Below, one piece after another: positions 11,372 to 26,300 of a DNA stretch of 64,000 bases. Within the stretch, counting starts at the first letter, position 1, and each line of letters opens with the position of its first letter. The position numbers were made by a program, and so were the translations under genes. The notes below the pieces were generated by a model. That model searched no databases. It saw only the letters and a list, made by a program, of their open reading frames with translations, and had not been told where the DNA came from. This stretch comes from Bombus terrestris (taxonomy: Eukaryota > Arthropoda > Insecta > Hymenoptera > Apidae): positions 1,674,001 through 1,738,000 of the forward strand of contig NC_063269.1 in assembly GCF_910591885.1 (NCBI RefSeq). Direction: 5' to 3'.

Positions 11372-14300
11372 GTGCGATCACAATACAAGCTGTGCTCGAT
11401 CATCACCCAATCGAGCTTGAACGAGTTCATTATGTTTCTTGTTGTTCTTGTTACTGTTGTGTTATGCGAACTCGCGTGTGGCTATATGTATTATATGTAG
11501 GACACGCGAGCTTGCGTATGAGTGTGTGCGCGCGTGTGTGCTTGGTAAAGTGTTTTTTACTGTTTTCTTATGTCTTCGTTCGTTGTTGGTTTTTATTCTT
11601 CTTTTTTTCAATTTTTTAACGTCTTTTTTTCTTTCTCTCTCTCTCTATTTTCATTTTTCCCACTTGTCTCTCGACGTGTGTATACATCGAACGTATTATA
11701 CTTCTTTCTATTCGCTGACTCTGTACGTTTTCATTTTGATAGCCGCTGTTAATAGTTAATTAGCACTGTTAATGCTGCTACATTGCTGTTGCTTCTTTCT
11801 ATCACCATATAGATCTTTGTTTCCTTCCTTCATTTGCATGCTATAGTTTTTTGATTTTTATTAATGCACGAGAGTAACGTTACTTGATTTTCTGGTTGCG
11901 TTGCGGTTCACGAGAACTTTTCAAAATTTATCTCGCGATAAATTCGACTTGGAAGAAAAGAACATTGACAGAAAATAATTCTTTATAATACCGATTAACT
12001 TTATTCTTGTTCAAGGAAGCAGTTTGTAGTCACACGACACGTTACGTCGACGTATTTGATCAACAGAAATCCCTCTTAAAATATTACGTAACATGGTGTA
12101 TTTCTTTAAACCTTTTTATTTTAGCGTGCTTTCCCTCTTATGGTTCTAAGAGAGTACTTTTTAGAGTTTGTCCAATGTAAAAGATCGATGTTACACGATA
12201 CTATAATAAACACGATTATTAGAGCGCCCTATATCGTTATAACAATTTCTTGATTCTTTTATCAAATCTGCATGAATATAGCTATATCTTCTAAATTTGT
12301 TTAATCATTAAAATTAAAGAAATTGCAGCATTTTTTGATACATTTATGTGTTTTCTGTCTGTGCCCCCGTGTTACGATTTGCTACAAATTCGACGAGTTC
12401 CTCTAATCCATCGATTAACAGACTGGTATCGGACGTGCACGGCATATTTTCTTCGCCACAATCAATCTTCACGTTCATTAATACATCCCTATGTTACAGG
12501 ATATCATACAGGAGCGCCTAATGGTTTTACAGTTGAGTCTATCGAACCTAAAGGGAACTTACTTGCCACGAGATAGCATAGACTCTATGCTGTCTGCAAT
12601 CACGGTGAGATTATGCGCAAAAAGCGATCTTATAATATTTTCCAATATCTTCCTTTTTAGAAAATTATTTTATTATATATTTATTTCAAATTTTCACAGA
12701 TGTATATTCGGACATTTCATTTATTCTGTGACTTAAACTATCGAAATGATTTTCAGAATTTAATAACGGAGCTCCAAGGATACGATCAGGAAGTGGGTCA
12801 TTTAGAAGAAGAATTGCGTAAAATTCCAGCCGATTTGGAAGCACAGAAGCTTCTGTCGAGTCTAGAAGAAGTTCAGTCTCGCATCGCCACCCTTTTATCG
12901 CAAGCGGAACAAGGACGCGCTACTTTGGAAAGAGCGCGTGGCCAACAAGAACAACGCGGCCACGATATCCACGAATACAAGAAATTCTTGGATGAAACGG
13001 ATAGCTGGCTGAAGAATATCGTGGCCGGTATGAAGCAACAACAACCGACTACCACGAACAAGGTGCGTTTATACGAAATAAAATTTATTTTCAGGCTTCG
13101 TGGGTGATGGTACGATGACACTTTGAATTGTACACAGAGAATCGAGGAATATTCGACACGTGTTTGCGAGCGTTTACAAAAATTCTATTGATTCTCACTG
13201 AACGTAAATATCGTTCAAATATTTCTCGATCCTCTGTTCTTTTCCAAAAATCATGCAAATCGAAATCGCTTGCATCTCATAAACTCAGAATTTTCATATC
13301 ACGATTCTCCATTCTTATTCCTATTGCTAAGAAAAATTGGCAAATATCAGACACGATAGTTGATCGCGATTTTTACAACACACGGACCTGGTCGACGATC
13401 TCGTAATCCCCCGTTTTAGAATGGCGGCGTGCACGATTTATTTTTAAACGAAACCACGATATGCGGAATCACGCATATAAAACGTCTGTCTGTGTGTCTC
13501 TGTGCCGGGACAGGCTTTACAGGACGAGCTGAGCAGTCACGCGCAGCGGGTGTCGGAGCTTGAATCGTTGCCAGAAATCAGCACGCTGGCAAAGGTCCTG
13601 AAGAATGCGCTGTTGGAAGTGATGTCGCGACTGCAGCAAAGGCAGCAGGTATCCAACGTTTTCCAATGCACGGGGGCTTTCGCAAACTTCGCTGGTCTTC
13701 GCGCAACAGTCTCGTGAAATACACGATGATACAGAAACAGAGAGTTCTAGGAGTATGAAAGAAAATTCAAACGAAAAAAGAAACGAAACTAGAGCTGAAT
13801 AGAATTATTTAACGAATATTCATTACATAATACATAATACTTATTTACATTTATACGAATAGACGTAGCGTCATGATTGACTTTTCAATTTAACATATTT
13901 CATGCAATACGATTATTGAAGCAGGGAATCGAGAAATATGAAATGAGAAATTAAAAATTGAAAAGGAATATTTAGCAAATATTTATTATATATATATATT
14001 TATACATACGAATTATTTTTATTTATTATATTTATACGGACATATAAATGTAGCACCATGGATTAATTTAAAATTTAAAGATAGGTAAACTTTGGTCAAA
14101 TTTCTAATCGATTTCTAGTCAAGTTCTAGTCTATTTTGGGATTGGGAGTAAAATAAAAGGAATTATTCAGTCTCTTGTCGATGCAAGAGATCTACTACAA
14201 GAATAATAAGGATGTGTACAGAGTATGTATTATATATTAAGAAATGGTATACATATACATATAATACTGCCTGTATCTTATACTTTAGTAAATACATAAT

Positions 14301-17300
14301 GGTAATAGGGTGATAGATATAGTCAAGCATGTAACATTCTTTTTGTTTCCTTTCTGCTTCTTAACGTAGTAATTCATGTTTGTTGTATCACGTATCATTT
14401 TGCACGATATTTATTAATGGGTAAATTATGACAGGATAAGGTTCTAGTACACTTGTCGTTTCATCTACTTTTATTTATCTTTATGTCATTGCGTTTATTT
14501 CTCATCTGAGCTTCTCATCATATGCAACGAATATGGCGGGTTAAATATCATAGGCGTGTTAAGCGACATAACAAAGTGAACCACTAAAAATATCTAGAGT
14601 CTTTTATAATTTATGAAAAATGACTATGATTATCAGCCCGCCATTACACCGTCATTTTACGCTCATCGCACTGTCATCGTTCATTCTTCTCACAACTTCA
14701 CGGTGTATTTATTTATATATAAAACTATCACTTTTTATGTTTCTTTTAGCTTAAGGTAATGAATGTAATTGTATAGGTGCAGCATTTGTTTATGGAATGT
14801 TAATACAGTTACTCTGTAATTTTTTTCATGCTGTAATTAAAGTATTCTCATTAATTCCCATCTCCCCCCTTTTTTATTTATCCCTGGATATCACCAAGAA
14901 ATTCTACGAGTTCTATGTACATGTAGACAGTTATGTATTTGTGTATATGTAAAATAACGACGAAACGTCTTTCGTTTCCCAATTTTGCTATTAGAAAAGT
15001 ATTCAAAATAGTGTCTCGTGGAAATTTTAATTGTTTCGCTATTCAGCATCGCTATTTTATTTTCTTATATTTTATTTTCTTTTTTTTAAATTAATTGCTC
15101 GATCGTAAATTTTGATTCGCTCTTGATAGATAAATTGCCGGTTGCTTTTTTCTTTATATCACATATACGTAGACTACTTGGCGTGCCCAAAATAAACGCA
15201 TTAAAATAAAGTCGGACGTGAGCTAAAAATACGACAGTGTTACACGGAGTGTTCTTGTCTGCAGATATTCTCGTTCTTACTCCTCGATGATCATGTTTTC
15301 TAAATAATTCTTTCGTCTTCGTTTCCACCGACATCATGCAGGTGCAGCTATACCGAAATCGAAATAATCGAAGACCCAATCATCGGATAATCAATGTGGT
15401 CTTCCGTGTAAAAAGCCAGTGATTAACGTAGTGCCATCATTAACACAGGCGCGTTAAATTTTGCTACCACGACACAGTGGAATTCACTGTTACTTACGCC
15501 ATTGCTTTCAGCCCTGTTGTGCAATAGGCTTTTTGGACAATACGACGCAATAAAATCTGCCATTATATCCGGTTGAAACTTGAAATCTAAATGTCAAGAT
15601 ATGCAGTAGCAAAGTAGCAAAATTTAATAGCTTTATTGTTAGAGCTTCAGTCACATCATCCATAAAAATAAACTACATACATACAATGATCAACGTATAT
15701 TTAACACTTAATTGCTAGAGTGCGATTAAAAATATAATACTGCTAGATAATACAATTAGAAATATGTTAATTTTTTACTGTGGCTCCTAATAAAACATTT
15801 AAATGTGAAATTGTACGTCACGTTACATAACTAAACATTTTTCAAATATCTAGCAGAATAATGTTCATAATATAGTTAAGGGTTGGAAGACAGTTCTATC
15901 ATTATACGAGAAACAGTAGATAAAATTTATGATGAAAGATTATTTAGAAAAACATTGCAGCAGTCGAAGAACCAGCATCCAGGATGATCACACAGGTATC
16001 TTGAACCAGAATCGTTTCTTAAATTTTCCAGGAGGTTTGCGATGAAGAGGCGCAAGCGGACGAAACGTCAGACCGAGATGATGCCACCCTCGATCAGGCA
16101 CCCTCCATTCATTCGTCTCTCGAAACTAGTATGCCATCTCTAGCCGATGTTTCCCTGCAAACAGGACAAAGTCTGTTAGCAGACATCGTCGAGAAACCGC
16201 AACAACTGACGAAACAAACGTCAACAAATAAAATGCCAGGTTCAACAGAATGTCACTCTTTGACCACGCAAACCATGGACATAACACAGCCTAACATCGA
16301 AAACATTCAAACCCAAGAAACAATAAAGATTCTAAAAACCACAGAAGGTGATCACGATGTGATCGAGATAGCCACGAAGAATGTACCGTCCGCTTCCACC
16401 CAGGAAATCGATCAGGAACATGCTGAGGCGACAGCAGAGGACATCGTCGTTGATATGAAATATCAAGATCCCGCGAACACTGACAATACCACCAGTGAGT
16501 TAAACATCGTTCACGCTGCTCCACAATCGTTCGAAACTGTCCTGGTCGAACCAGATGACGTGACCACCGAAGTGGTAGTAGACGAAGATGGTTCGAAGAG
16601 GATAATAGTAAGAAAATTGAGACGAACCACGATGACTAGTAGACAAACCACTCAACAACACTTATCATCCACGTCCACGGCGATCGGAGACGCTCCATCC
16701 GTGGTGCAAGCTTTCTCAGAGGCTACTATGAAGGATCAACAGGTCACGGTGACTACTACGAAGCCAGATGGTACGATAGAAACCACGACGAAACAGATCC
16801 ATGGCGGAAAAGTAACTACTGGCACTCCTTATAAAGATGTAAAGGTGGAGGAATACGAATTAGCGCCGCAGTATACGCACATGGTGACCCAAGGTCACGT
16901 TCGAGACATCAGTCCACAACCTTTCGAGGAGGGACTGCTGATGGAAAGTGGAGAATATCGGGCGCAAACGTCGAGCGTGCACGCTGTGGTACAGCAAGTT
17001 ACTAGAAGAGTGATTCGAAAGACTAGGAGGATTATTAGGAAAGTTACGATTGTGGATGGTAAAGAGACTGCTACCGAGGAGATCATAGAAGAGCCCGAAG
17101 AAGTGGAGATCGATGAGAAGAATATTCCGCATATTAGCATCAACGTTATTAAACAAGAGGAACAGAGACAGTTTGGAAGTGATGGAGCAGCAGGTGAAGA
17201 GAAGACACCAGAACGCGTTTTGGTTGAAGAAGTCACTGATAAGGAAGAGAAAGATTTGAAAGTAGAAAAGATCGTGACCGATGACACACCCATGCAAGGA

Positions 17301-20300
17301 CCGTTCTTTGGGGCATTTGCTAAAGACATGCACCCCAGCACGGTATATATAGAACCAGAACCATTGGAAGAAAAGCCATTAATTGATATCAAAAAAGATG
17401 TTCCAGTAACCGAGAAGAAGGAAGAAAAAGTTGTAGACGTAGCTATTCCAACAGAGAAGACTTTGGAGAGTCAAGTGGAACCTTCGATAGTGGATATTCG
17501 AAAGGAACAATCTCCACGAACTCCTGAAGAATCTTTATCACAAATTCACCTTGATGACAAGAGCTCAAAATTGGAATTCGTTGAAAAGAAACCTGAACTA
17601 GTGGACAAGTACGAGCAGGAGCACTTCCTGGTCGAGGTAAAAGATAAAAAGTTGCTTCCGTTAGCCAGCCAGGCGTTCATCGATGCTGAAGTATCTGCTG
17701 CATTGCAGAGTCCAATCGGAGAGATCAAGATATACGAGACACAGGTACAGCAAGAGTTAGCGAAGTCTTCGATCGAGTCGATCGTATCGGACGACATCAC
17801 TAAAGCGACCTGTAAGTCTGTCGATGCACCAGTAAGCAGAGAAACACCCGGTATCGAGCTAGAAGGTCGCACGGTAGATGTAGAAAAGCACGATGACACT
17901 ATAGGCACCGTAGATGTACTAGAGGAAAAGCCATCGATCGAAACGGCGACAACAGGAGCACCAGAATCGTCGGTAGAATTTGCATCAACGGAACTACAAA
18001 AGATAGTTGACGTTTCAGAAGTGCAACCTACACAGATCGAAGGGGCAGTTTCGACGATTCCATCGACGGAGTTCGAGAGGCACGACGAACCAGACATTTT
18101 ACCTATACACGTGAAACAGCAGATAGTGAAGAACTCGTTCATTCCTGAGATCGATTATTCGGTTGACGACTACATGGACGAAGCACTGAAACCGGAATAC
18201 AAACCGATCTTCCATAAAGTGGAGATATCTCTGGCTGTGAAGAAGGACGGTGAAGAGATGCAGCCTACGGTGGAGGTGAAGAGTCAGACTGAACCGGAAG
18301 CAGCTCCTCATCGTATAGTGAAAGAAGACGTCAACATCAGTTTACCTGCAGACAAAGAGAGCAAATTAGTTATTCACGACAAGATTGTACAAACTTCTCC
18401 ACCGGTTGCTGAGCCTACGATTGTCAGCTTGGACAAGTATGTCGGTCTTTCAGAAAGACCAATGATTACCTCGGATAAGTTTACTATTACATCGGAGAAA
18501 GAGGAAACTGACAAGTCTGTTATCTATTCGGAAAAGGAAGGAACTTCTGACAACGTGATTACGTCAGAGAAAGAAGACGAGTGCCTGACTGAACCTGCGA
18601 TAGAACCCGAAGAAGAAAAATTTGTACCGTTGGTTGAGAAGATCGAAGAAGAGATTAAGTCATCTATGTCGTCCATGGAGACGAAATCGAGCGCTTCTCT
18701 GGTATCAAATATTGCAGAGTCTATAGAGATCGATGTCGCATTATCTGATTCTTCGAAACATATTAGCGAAGCGCCACAGCCTGATATCACGAAGATGTTC
18801 GAATCCAAGGAACTAGAGACGTTGCCGAAAGACGAAACATCGGAAGGAGAAGACGGTTATGAGGCGGATAGAACGATGATATCGACGACAACGCCGGATG
18901 ACGAGAGTGTGATGAGGATGAAAAAGAAGAAGAAGAGGAAGCAAAGAATACGAAGTTTCAAGGACGAAGAGCAAACGGAATTCCCAGAGACTAGCTCTGA
19001 CGATGAAGAATTCACGGATGATCTGGCGCCGATGGAGAGCGAGTATGCGAAAGCCACGAAGAAGAAAAAGAAGAAAAAGAAGCGTGCAGACGTTGACGTG
19101 GGTAAAGACAAAGCTCCAGTCGTCACATCGAACGAGGCAGACACACAGACTGTTCCTCAAGCGTCCAACGTTTCTGTTTCTACGTCGCCAAAGCAAAAAG
19201 AGATATCAGAAATTTATATTCAAACCTCGCCGCATTTATTAGAAGAGACCAAGACACCAGAAATCGTAAAAGTTCACGAAGAAGCGCAAACTTCTTCAAT
19301 TTCGCTCGAAGATTCGGAAAAGATTGAAACACCGAAAATGGCGGAAATTCACGCAGAGATGCAAACGTCTCCGTTGTCTGTTTTGGACTTTAGCATGCAA
19401 ACTATACCAGAAAGGGAACCTGAAAAATCGATTACACAACACTCTGAAATGCAAACGTCTCCGTTACCAGCTTCAGATTTTGGCGCTCAGGCTGTTACCG
19501 AAGAGCCACCTCAGATAGAAGAAACGAGCACTCAAACGATAGAAATTCCTGAGAAGAGAATGGAAGAGTATGCTGTTCAAACTAGTCCGATCGAAGATAC
19601 TACAGAAACCACCGTTCCAATCGAAACTGTAGAAATTCAGGTTCAAACCGTAGCAACGGATGTAGTTTCTATCGAGGCACAAACGTCGCCAACTGCGCTA
19701 TCAATGGAGATGGAGACACAAACAGCAGAGAAAATGGTTGTCGCTGTCGAACAGCAGACCACTCCACCACCAATTGAAGAGAAGATTTCAGCTGGAATAG
19801 CTACTCAAACTGTGACTCCTGAAGCACCTAAGACCATAGAAACAGAAGCACAAACTAGCAAGCCAACAAGTCCAGAAATAGCTACGTTGGACTTCAATAT
19901 CCAAGCGGATTTGATAGAACATCCTTCTGTCGAGATAATGGAAACGCAAACGACCCCAGCAGAGAGTCCGCGGCAGGCAGACACTCAAGAAACTGAATCA
20001 CAGACGATGTTGGCCGAGCCAACTCAAGAAATCATGATACAGACCAGTCCAGTTACATTTTCCCCTGAAAAAGTCGAAGTTTGCGAACTGTCTTCTCAGA
20101 CCAGTTTAGAAGAGAAGAAACAATCGATGGATGAACAGTCTCAGACTGTCACACCGGAAAAGGTAAAGACGTTGGACACCTCAGTACAAATAAAGACGTG
20201 CGAATTGTTGGCACAAGTTGAGGAAAGTGTACAAATCATTCCCGAAACTCGCGAAGATGGCGCGCAAACGAGCGTCGCAGAAGAGAAACCGTTGTTGGTG

Positions 20301-23300
20301 ACGGCTTCACAGCAAACAAATGATGTATTACTAGTACCTCAAGAAGAAAAGGAAGTGGTTAAAGATGAAGAAGGCAATGTGATAGAGGCCACGATGGACG
20401 TGGTAGATGCAGAGGTAAAGATGCCTCTAAAACTTACAGAAATTCCAGTAGCACCTGATGTACAAGTACAAGAATATAAAGAATACCTGGATACGAAGAT
20501 TGAGGAAGTAACAGAACCAGAATCTGTTATGAAAGAAACTATTCAAGAGGAATTCAAGGACGAACAGAATCTTTCTGAAAAGATAGAGAAATCAGAAATT
20601 GAGGAATCGGTGGAACCTTCGAAGGAAGACACCGAAACTACGGATGCTGAATTTAAAATCCGTTTGCAGGCAACCATAGAATTCCCGACTAGCGACACTA
20701 CTACCGATACTGCGAGTAAATTCACTGATAGTTCGCAAGATACGACTATTACAGAGGATTTAAGCTCTGCAGGAAAGATAGACGACAGCGTTGAAAGGAG
20801 GCAGAAACGGAAGAGGAGACACAAGACCAACGAAACGTCCCCAATGACTAAAAAGGATCTGGAATCCATGTTTGGACAACTTGTAGAATCGCAAGATATG
20901 TCTCTAAGATTGTCTTATTCCGATATTACCAAGAAAAACGTGGATAAGGAAAAGTCTGCCTCTGGTGAACCTGGTTTCTTCGAAAGAGGCTTTGATGAAG
21001 ATGATGCTAAAATTGTCCCGGACGAAAAGGTAGATGAAGAAATTATACAAAGCACATCATTGACAATGATTGAACCAATAGCAATTAAAGACTCGCAAGA
21101 TGTATGGACGTTAGTCAAAGATGAAGCAGAAGGTCAACAAGCGTCAATTGTTCCGCACATGCCTTCACCTGAACCAATGGACACGACCGAAGAACCATTT
21201 TCTCCTGCAGAATCAATAGAAATTTTGCAGGAAGATGACCGACCACGAATCAAAACTTACGCGGATATCATCAGTGAATCTTCGAAAAAGCCAGAAAGGG
21301 ATCAACCTTCGTGGGAAATGTCGCATCACGCGATACCACAGAAGGGCGCAAGTTCGAAAGCTTTCTTGTTAGCTGAAACAACAGAATATGAACCTCAACA
21401 TCAGATCACTCAGAGCAATCAAACGACCAAAGCGATTTCTGATCGAATGCAGAGCCTTCGAAACGCTAAACAACCGAGTCATCTAGGAAACATTCTTCAT
21501 ATAGCTCATCTGGATAAAGTGGCAAATGAGAAACTAGCTGAAGAACGAGCTGCAGACGTGAGGAAGGAGTTGTCTCACTTGAGGGACGCTGCTCAAGAAA
21601 AAGACGCGATCGCCGTTGAAGAAACTCTGGTTGTCATTGTAGATACGATTTCCACTTGGTTGGAGACCATCGAATACAGAATTTTCTTGAGCAAAGAGTG
21701 TCCTACTGGTCCCTCTCACGATGATAAAACTTACGTTGAACTGAAGGACGAAGTGGAAAATGTGGAAGAGAATATTCAGGAGCTTAATAATATTTGGAAA
21801 TTAGTGGAGACCAGTTATCCAGGGGAAGACAGGAAAAACTTGCAGGAATGTTTGAATGCTCTCATGACTCAGGTTAAGATGATCGAAGACGCGACCGATG
21901 ATGGAGAGAAACAACTTACGAGTGAGCTCGCTAGGTGGGATGAATTTGTGAATGGAGTGAACAATATGTACAGGTAAGATGTTTATTCAAAGTTAATAGT
22001 ACCTTTCATCCTTTCTAATTTTTATCCAAAGTTTAAAGTTCTTCTATTTTCTTTTTCTTTTATTTTAATAGATTAATCGAAGAACAACGAAAACTGCTGA
22101 ACGAAATCATCGAGCTCGAAGCATCCACAAAATGGAAGCTACAAGAGCTGGACAAACTGGAAAATATGAACCGGTGTCACATGTGGAAGACCGCAACATT
22201 ACTTACCACTTCACACGAATTACTACGCGATTATCCTGGAAAACATATTCCAGAAGAGACCTATGCAGCTCACGAGATGACCAAAATAATCGAGCATGGA
22301 ATAGGCATCGAACGTGAACGTCTCCTCCAATTATTAGCCTTAGCTGAAGAGTACGAGCAAACTCTTCGAGAATTCGCTCAGATCACCGAAATCGCGGAGA
22401 ATCTATTAGAGAGTCCTATCTCGGTGATGAGTTTAGAACATTTACAAGAAGAGATGCAGAAGCACAGAAAGTTCTTCGTGAATCTAAACCATTGTCGGGC
22501 AATTCTGGAGTCGCTGGAAGGAAATTTGGACCCAGAAACCAGAACTAAATATTCAGATCTTCACGAAGAATTGCATAGCAGAGCTATATCGTTGCTAGAT
22601 CAGGCTGCATCTAGAGCTCAGCAAATGGCTCTGGCTGCGTCTAGGTGGATTCTTCTGGAACAAGGGGTGAAAGAGGAGAGAGGATGGCTCCAAGTTGCTC
22701 ATCAACGAGTTCCTGATCTCCAGACTGTGACGTCGTCTGATTATGACCAATACATCTCCTTATATCAGGTAAATTAATATTTTCTTCTTAAAGAATAACA
22801 GATATAAATAATACCACGTATTTTAGTTTAGTCTTGTATGAATTAATTTGAGCTACTTTTTATATAATAGTATCGGATATTAGATATTTAACGTGTATTG
22901 ATTTTCACTGAGGGAAGAGGATACGGCGAATACATAGGCACTTGATATTTTTCTAGTCTCTGGCAATGGACGTTGCGACACATCACGCTCGACTTATTCA
23001 GCTTCTGAACGTGGCACGCAATCTTCAAGAATTGGTGAACATCGAAGATCCCGAGGATCGTTATGGCGAAGCCTTAGACGTTATCGTGAAGCTTCAGGAT
23101 AACGTAGAGTCGTCGTTGAGGAAATTGTTGGCATTTAGAGAAAGTTGGTGCAATCAGGAAGCACTAATGAACCGTTTGGAGAACTGGATGACGTCGGTGG
23201 AGAAGGAATTGGTCAGTATCCGCGATCCTTCAGGAGGTCATATACGCCAATTCTGGGTAAGTAATCAAAAATCGTTCGAACGATTAATATATTCCAAGAA

Positions 23301-26300
23301 TTAAGTTAAAAAGATTGTTACAAATTTCTACAACCGAAGTTCAAACGTAGAAATTCTTTACACGTCGAATATTTCCATCTTATTAGGAATTGAAGGCGCA
23401 ATATGAGGTGCACAATAACATTCGAGAAGAAGCTAATAATAGCTTCGAGCAAGCCCTGAGAATAATTCCCTTATCAGACGAGATGTTGCAAAGGCAGTTC
23501 CATCGTGAGGTTCAAGATCGTTGGAGCGACGTCTCGCAGAAAATAAACGACATTCAAGAGCAAGTAACTCGAAACATTTCCTCCGAAGACATTTCGTCCA
23601 ACGAGAAGCTAAAACTCCTTGAGCGAGAACTAAACGAATTACGAATAACCGTCGATGGTTTTCACGGTGTTCTAAAGACGGAAGAAGAACTAGATCTATA
23701 CATCGAACGTTTGACAGTCTTATTCGATAGAATCTGCTTGATCCAAGACGAGCTGGGTCGCCTAGGCTTGCTTCCCGTGGCAGAGAGCGAGAAGGTCGGT
23801 GTTCTACTATCTTCGGCTCGCAGAATAGAGGGTCAAATTAGCGAAGAGTTAGACGCAGCACAGTTGCTGAGGGAAAGGCTTCAGGCGATCCAGCGTGGCC
23901 TTAGTCGCGTTAGAAAAGCCCATCAACGACAATCGTCTATATTGGATCAATGCGAGGGAAGCGAACAACAGGGAAGCGAGGTGGTCGCAGCTGCTGTGGA
24001 TCGATGTCAAACTGTCGCGGACGAACTGGCGATTTTATGGCAGGATATCATGGGCCTTAGACAATTATTACACACTCTACCCACAGTAATGAGAGTCTCG
24101 GTATCGCCAGTCAGCGTCGAACGAGACATTTCCAACCTTCAAGACACTCATACAGACTTAGAAGCCAGATGTTCGCGATTGTTAACGTTGTTGAAGAACA
24201 GGCTCGCTTTATGGAGAAGATTTGAGAAACAGTTGGAGATGGTACAGCAATCGGTTCAAGAGGCTGACTACATGATGGAACTGTTAACCGTGCAAGGATC
24301 TGTCGATTATGAAAGACTACTGAAAGCTACCGAAAGGCTAGAGGTAAGTTTGAACTTCTATGTCGATTGTGCAAAGGTAATCGTACGTTGTGTAAGTACG
24401 TTGTTCTTGGTTGGGTATCTACGTCACGCGAGCTAATTATCGTTAATCAAGGAAGAATCCTAATCGAAACCATGAGTCGATTCACGGCCCCCGATGTAAC
24501 GTTTCGAGGCATCCAAGATTTACAATAACACGCCCCCGGTGCTCGTATGCTCGAACATTCCTTGAAAGTCTCTCGCGCCTCGGAATGCGTTAAAACTTGC
24601 AGAAGTTTGAATAACTAACCGAATGGTATCGACCGGCCTGCTTTTGCGCGCCCTCGACACCTCCAATCGTTCGCAATTGAAGAAACTAGTATGTAACTCT
24701 GCTATATAGACAGCATTTCTATGAATATTCCAAAATAAGTTTCGCATAAAGGCTGGAAACCTAATATTGGAAACCTTGTTCATTGCAAAATATATACTTA
24801 TGTAATCGACTTTACTATATGATATTTCCAAAAATAAGAAAAGAAGAAAATAAAAGATATTCTGCAAGGTATAATAAATTACAAATATTTCAAATGTGGA
24901 AGATTTAAAAGCTAAAGATAAAGTCACTTAAAATACATTTGCTACGTAGATAGTCAATCTTCGAATATTCAAATATTCAGACAATCGACTTTCAAATATT
25001 TCGAACGTAAAACTTTTAAAAGTAAAGCGAGAATTTGCAAAAATTAAAATCCGCTTACCCAACGCAGATTATCGACCGATTGACGCTGTCGCTGTACGTC
25101 AAACTTCGAATATTCCATTTTTCAAATCTTCCAAATTATAACAGGTTTTTAGAAATTAAAATAAGATGATGTACGAAAGCATTTCGATCGATGCTCTCAC
25201 CGGAAGACGCACTTTCCTCTGCGATAACCTTCGCCACGTGCGAGGAAAGCGGCGCGATTCACAGAGCGCGCAGACGCGTAACAAGCCTGGGATCGGTGTT
25301 ATCGGAGGTCGTGTATCAGTGACACGAGTTCCGTGGTCGCGGTCGTGTCGAGCGCGCGTATTTGAACGTTCTCGTTCCTTCGTACAGTGACTGGCGACAT
25401 AAGTGACACGCGAGTGCATTTCTTCTTTCTTATTAAACAATCTTCCTCGTTATGGAGGTCCTCAAACATCGAACGCCACAATTTCGTTAACGTTGGCCAA
25501 ATGAAACGTAAGAAATATTAAAAATGTGGCAACGCGAATCATGTGAGAAATTGGTGAAACGATCGACGCAAATGATCGTAAGAAACCGTCGAGCATACTT
25601 GTGCCCTGGACACGTCGAGTTGATTGAGCGGAAGTAAGCATTGAATATTTATAAAAATGCAAAGTATCCGAACAATTGAAACTCGAGGACGTATCGAATT
25701 CTTCTTCAACTTTGTTTCACTATTGCGATAGAATATGTAATGTAGTGTTTGACTATCGTTTTAGGGCATACGGATACTTTTTATTTATATGTTGTTAGTT
25801 CTTTATTATTTATTCTTTTTTATTATTTGGTATTTGATATTTTTGGAGATAAGGTAACGGTGGAATTCGTAATGTTTTGTCACTTCGTGGTGTCCCGTAT
25901 GTCGTAATCCACTGTACAAACAAACTGAACCAGGTCGAAGAATGTATATACAAATATGCAAAAAACGGAGATGACTCGTTATAAAAGGAACATGATTAAC
26001 AGCTGTGCACGAAAGTCATTTTTAGTTTCGTTGAAACAAACAGTGTAATGCTTATGTTTCGTGCCTGAATAATTTGAAACAATTAGTCGCAGATAAAAGT
26101 CCGTTGACGATTAAACGGTAATCGGCAACAGGTCGGACCAAACGAATTGTCCTTGACGTACAACAGATATCGAGTCATCGCGAGTAAAATCCCTCATTTA
26201 CATTTTTCATGTGCGACGGTGACGCGGCCTGAAATTCTTCGATTCCACGTGACATTATTTGAATTATAAAGAATAAAAGAGAATCAATTCAAGAAATAAA

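Noticed and set aside
15960..15994. Possible 35-bp microexon before giant exon 5
   Set aside because: It would leave a 38-bp intron, is not a multiple of three, and reads into a stop when extended.
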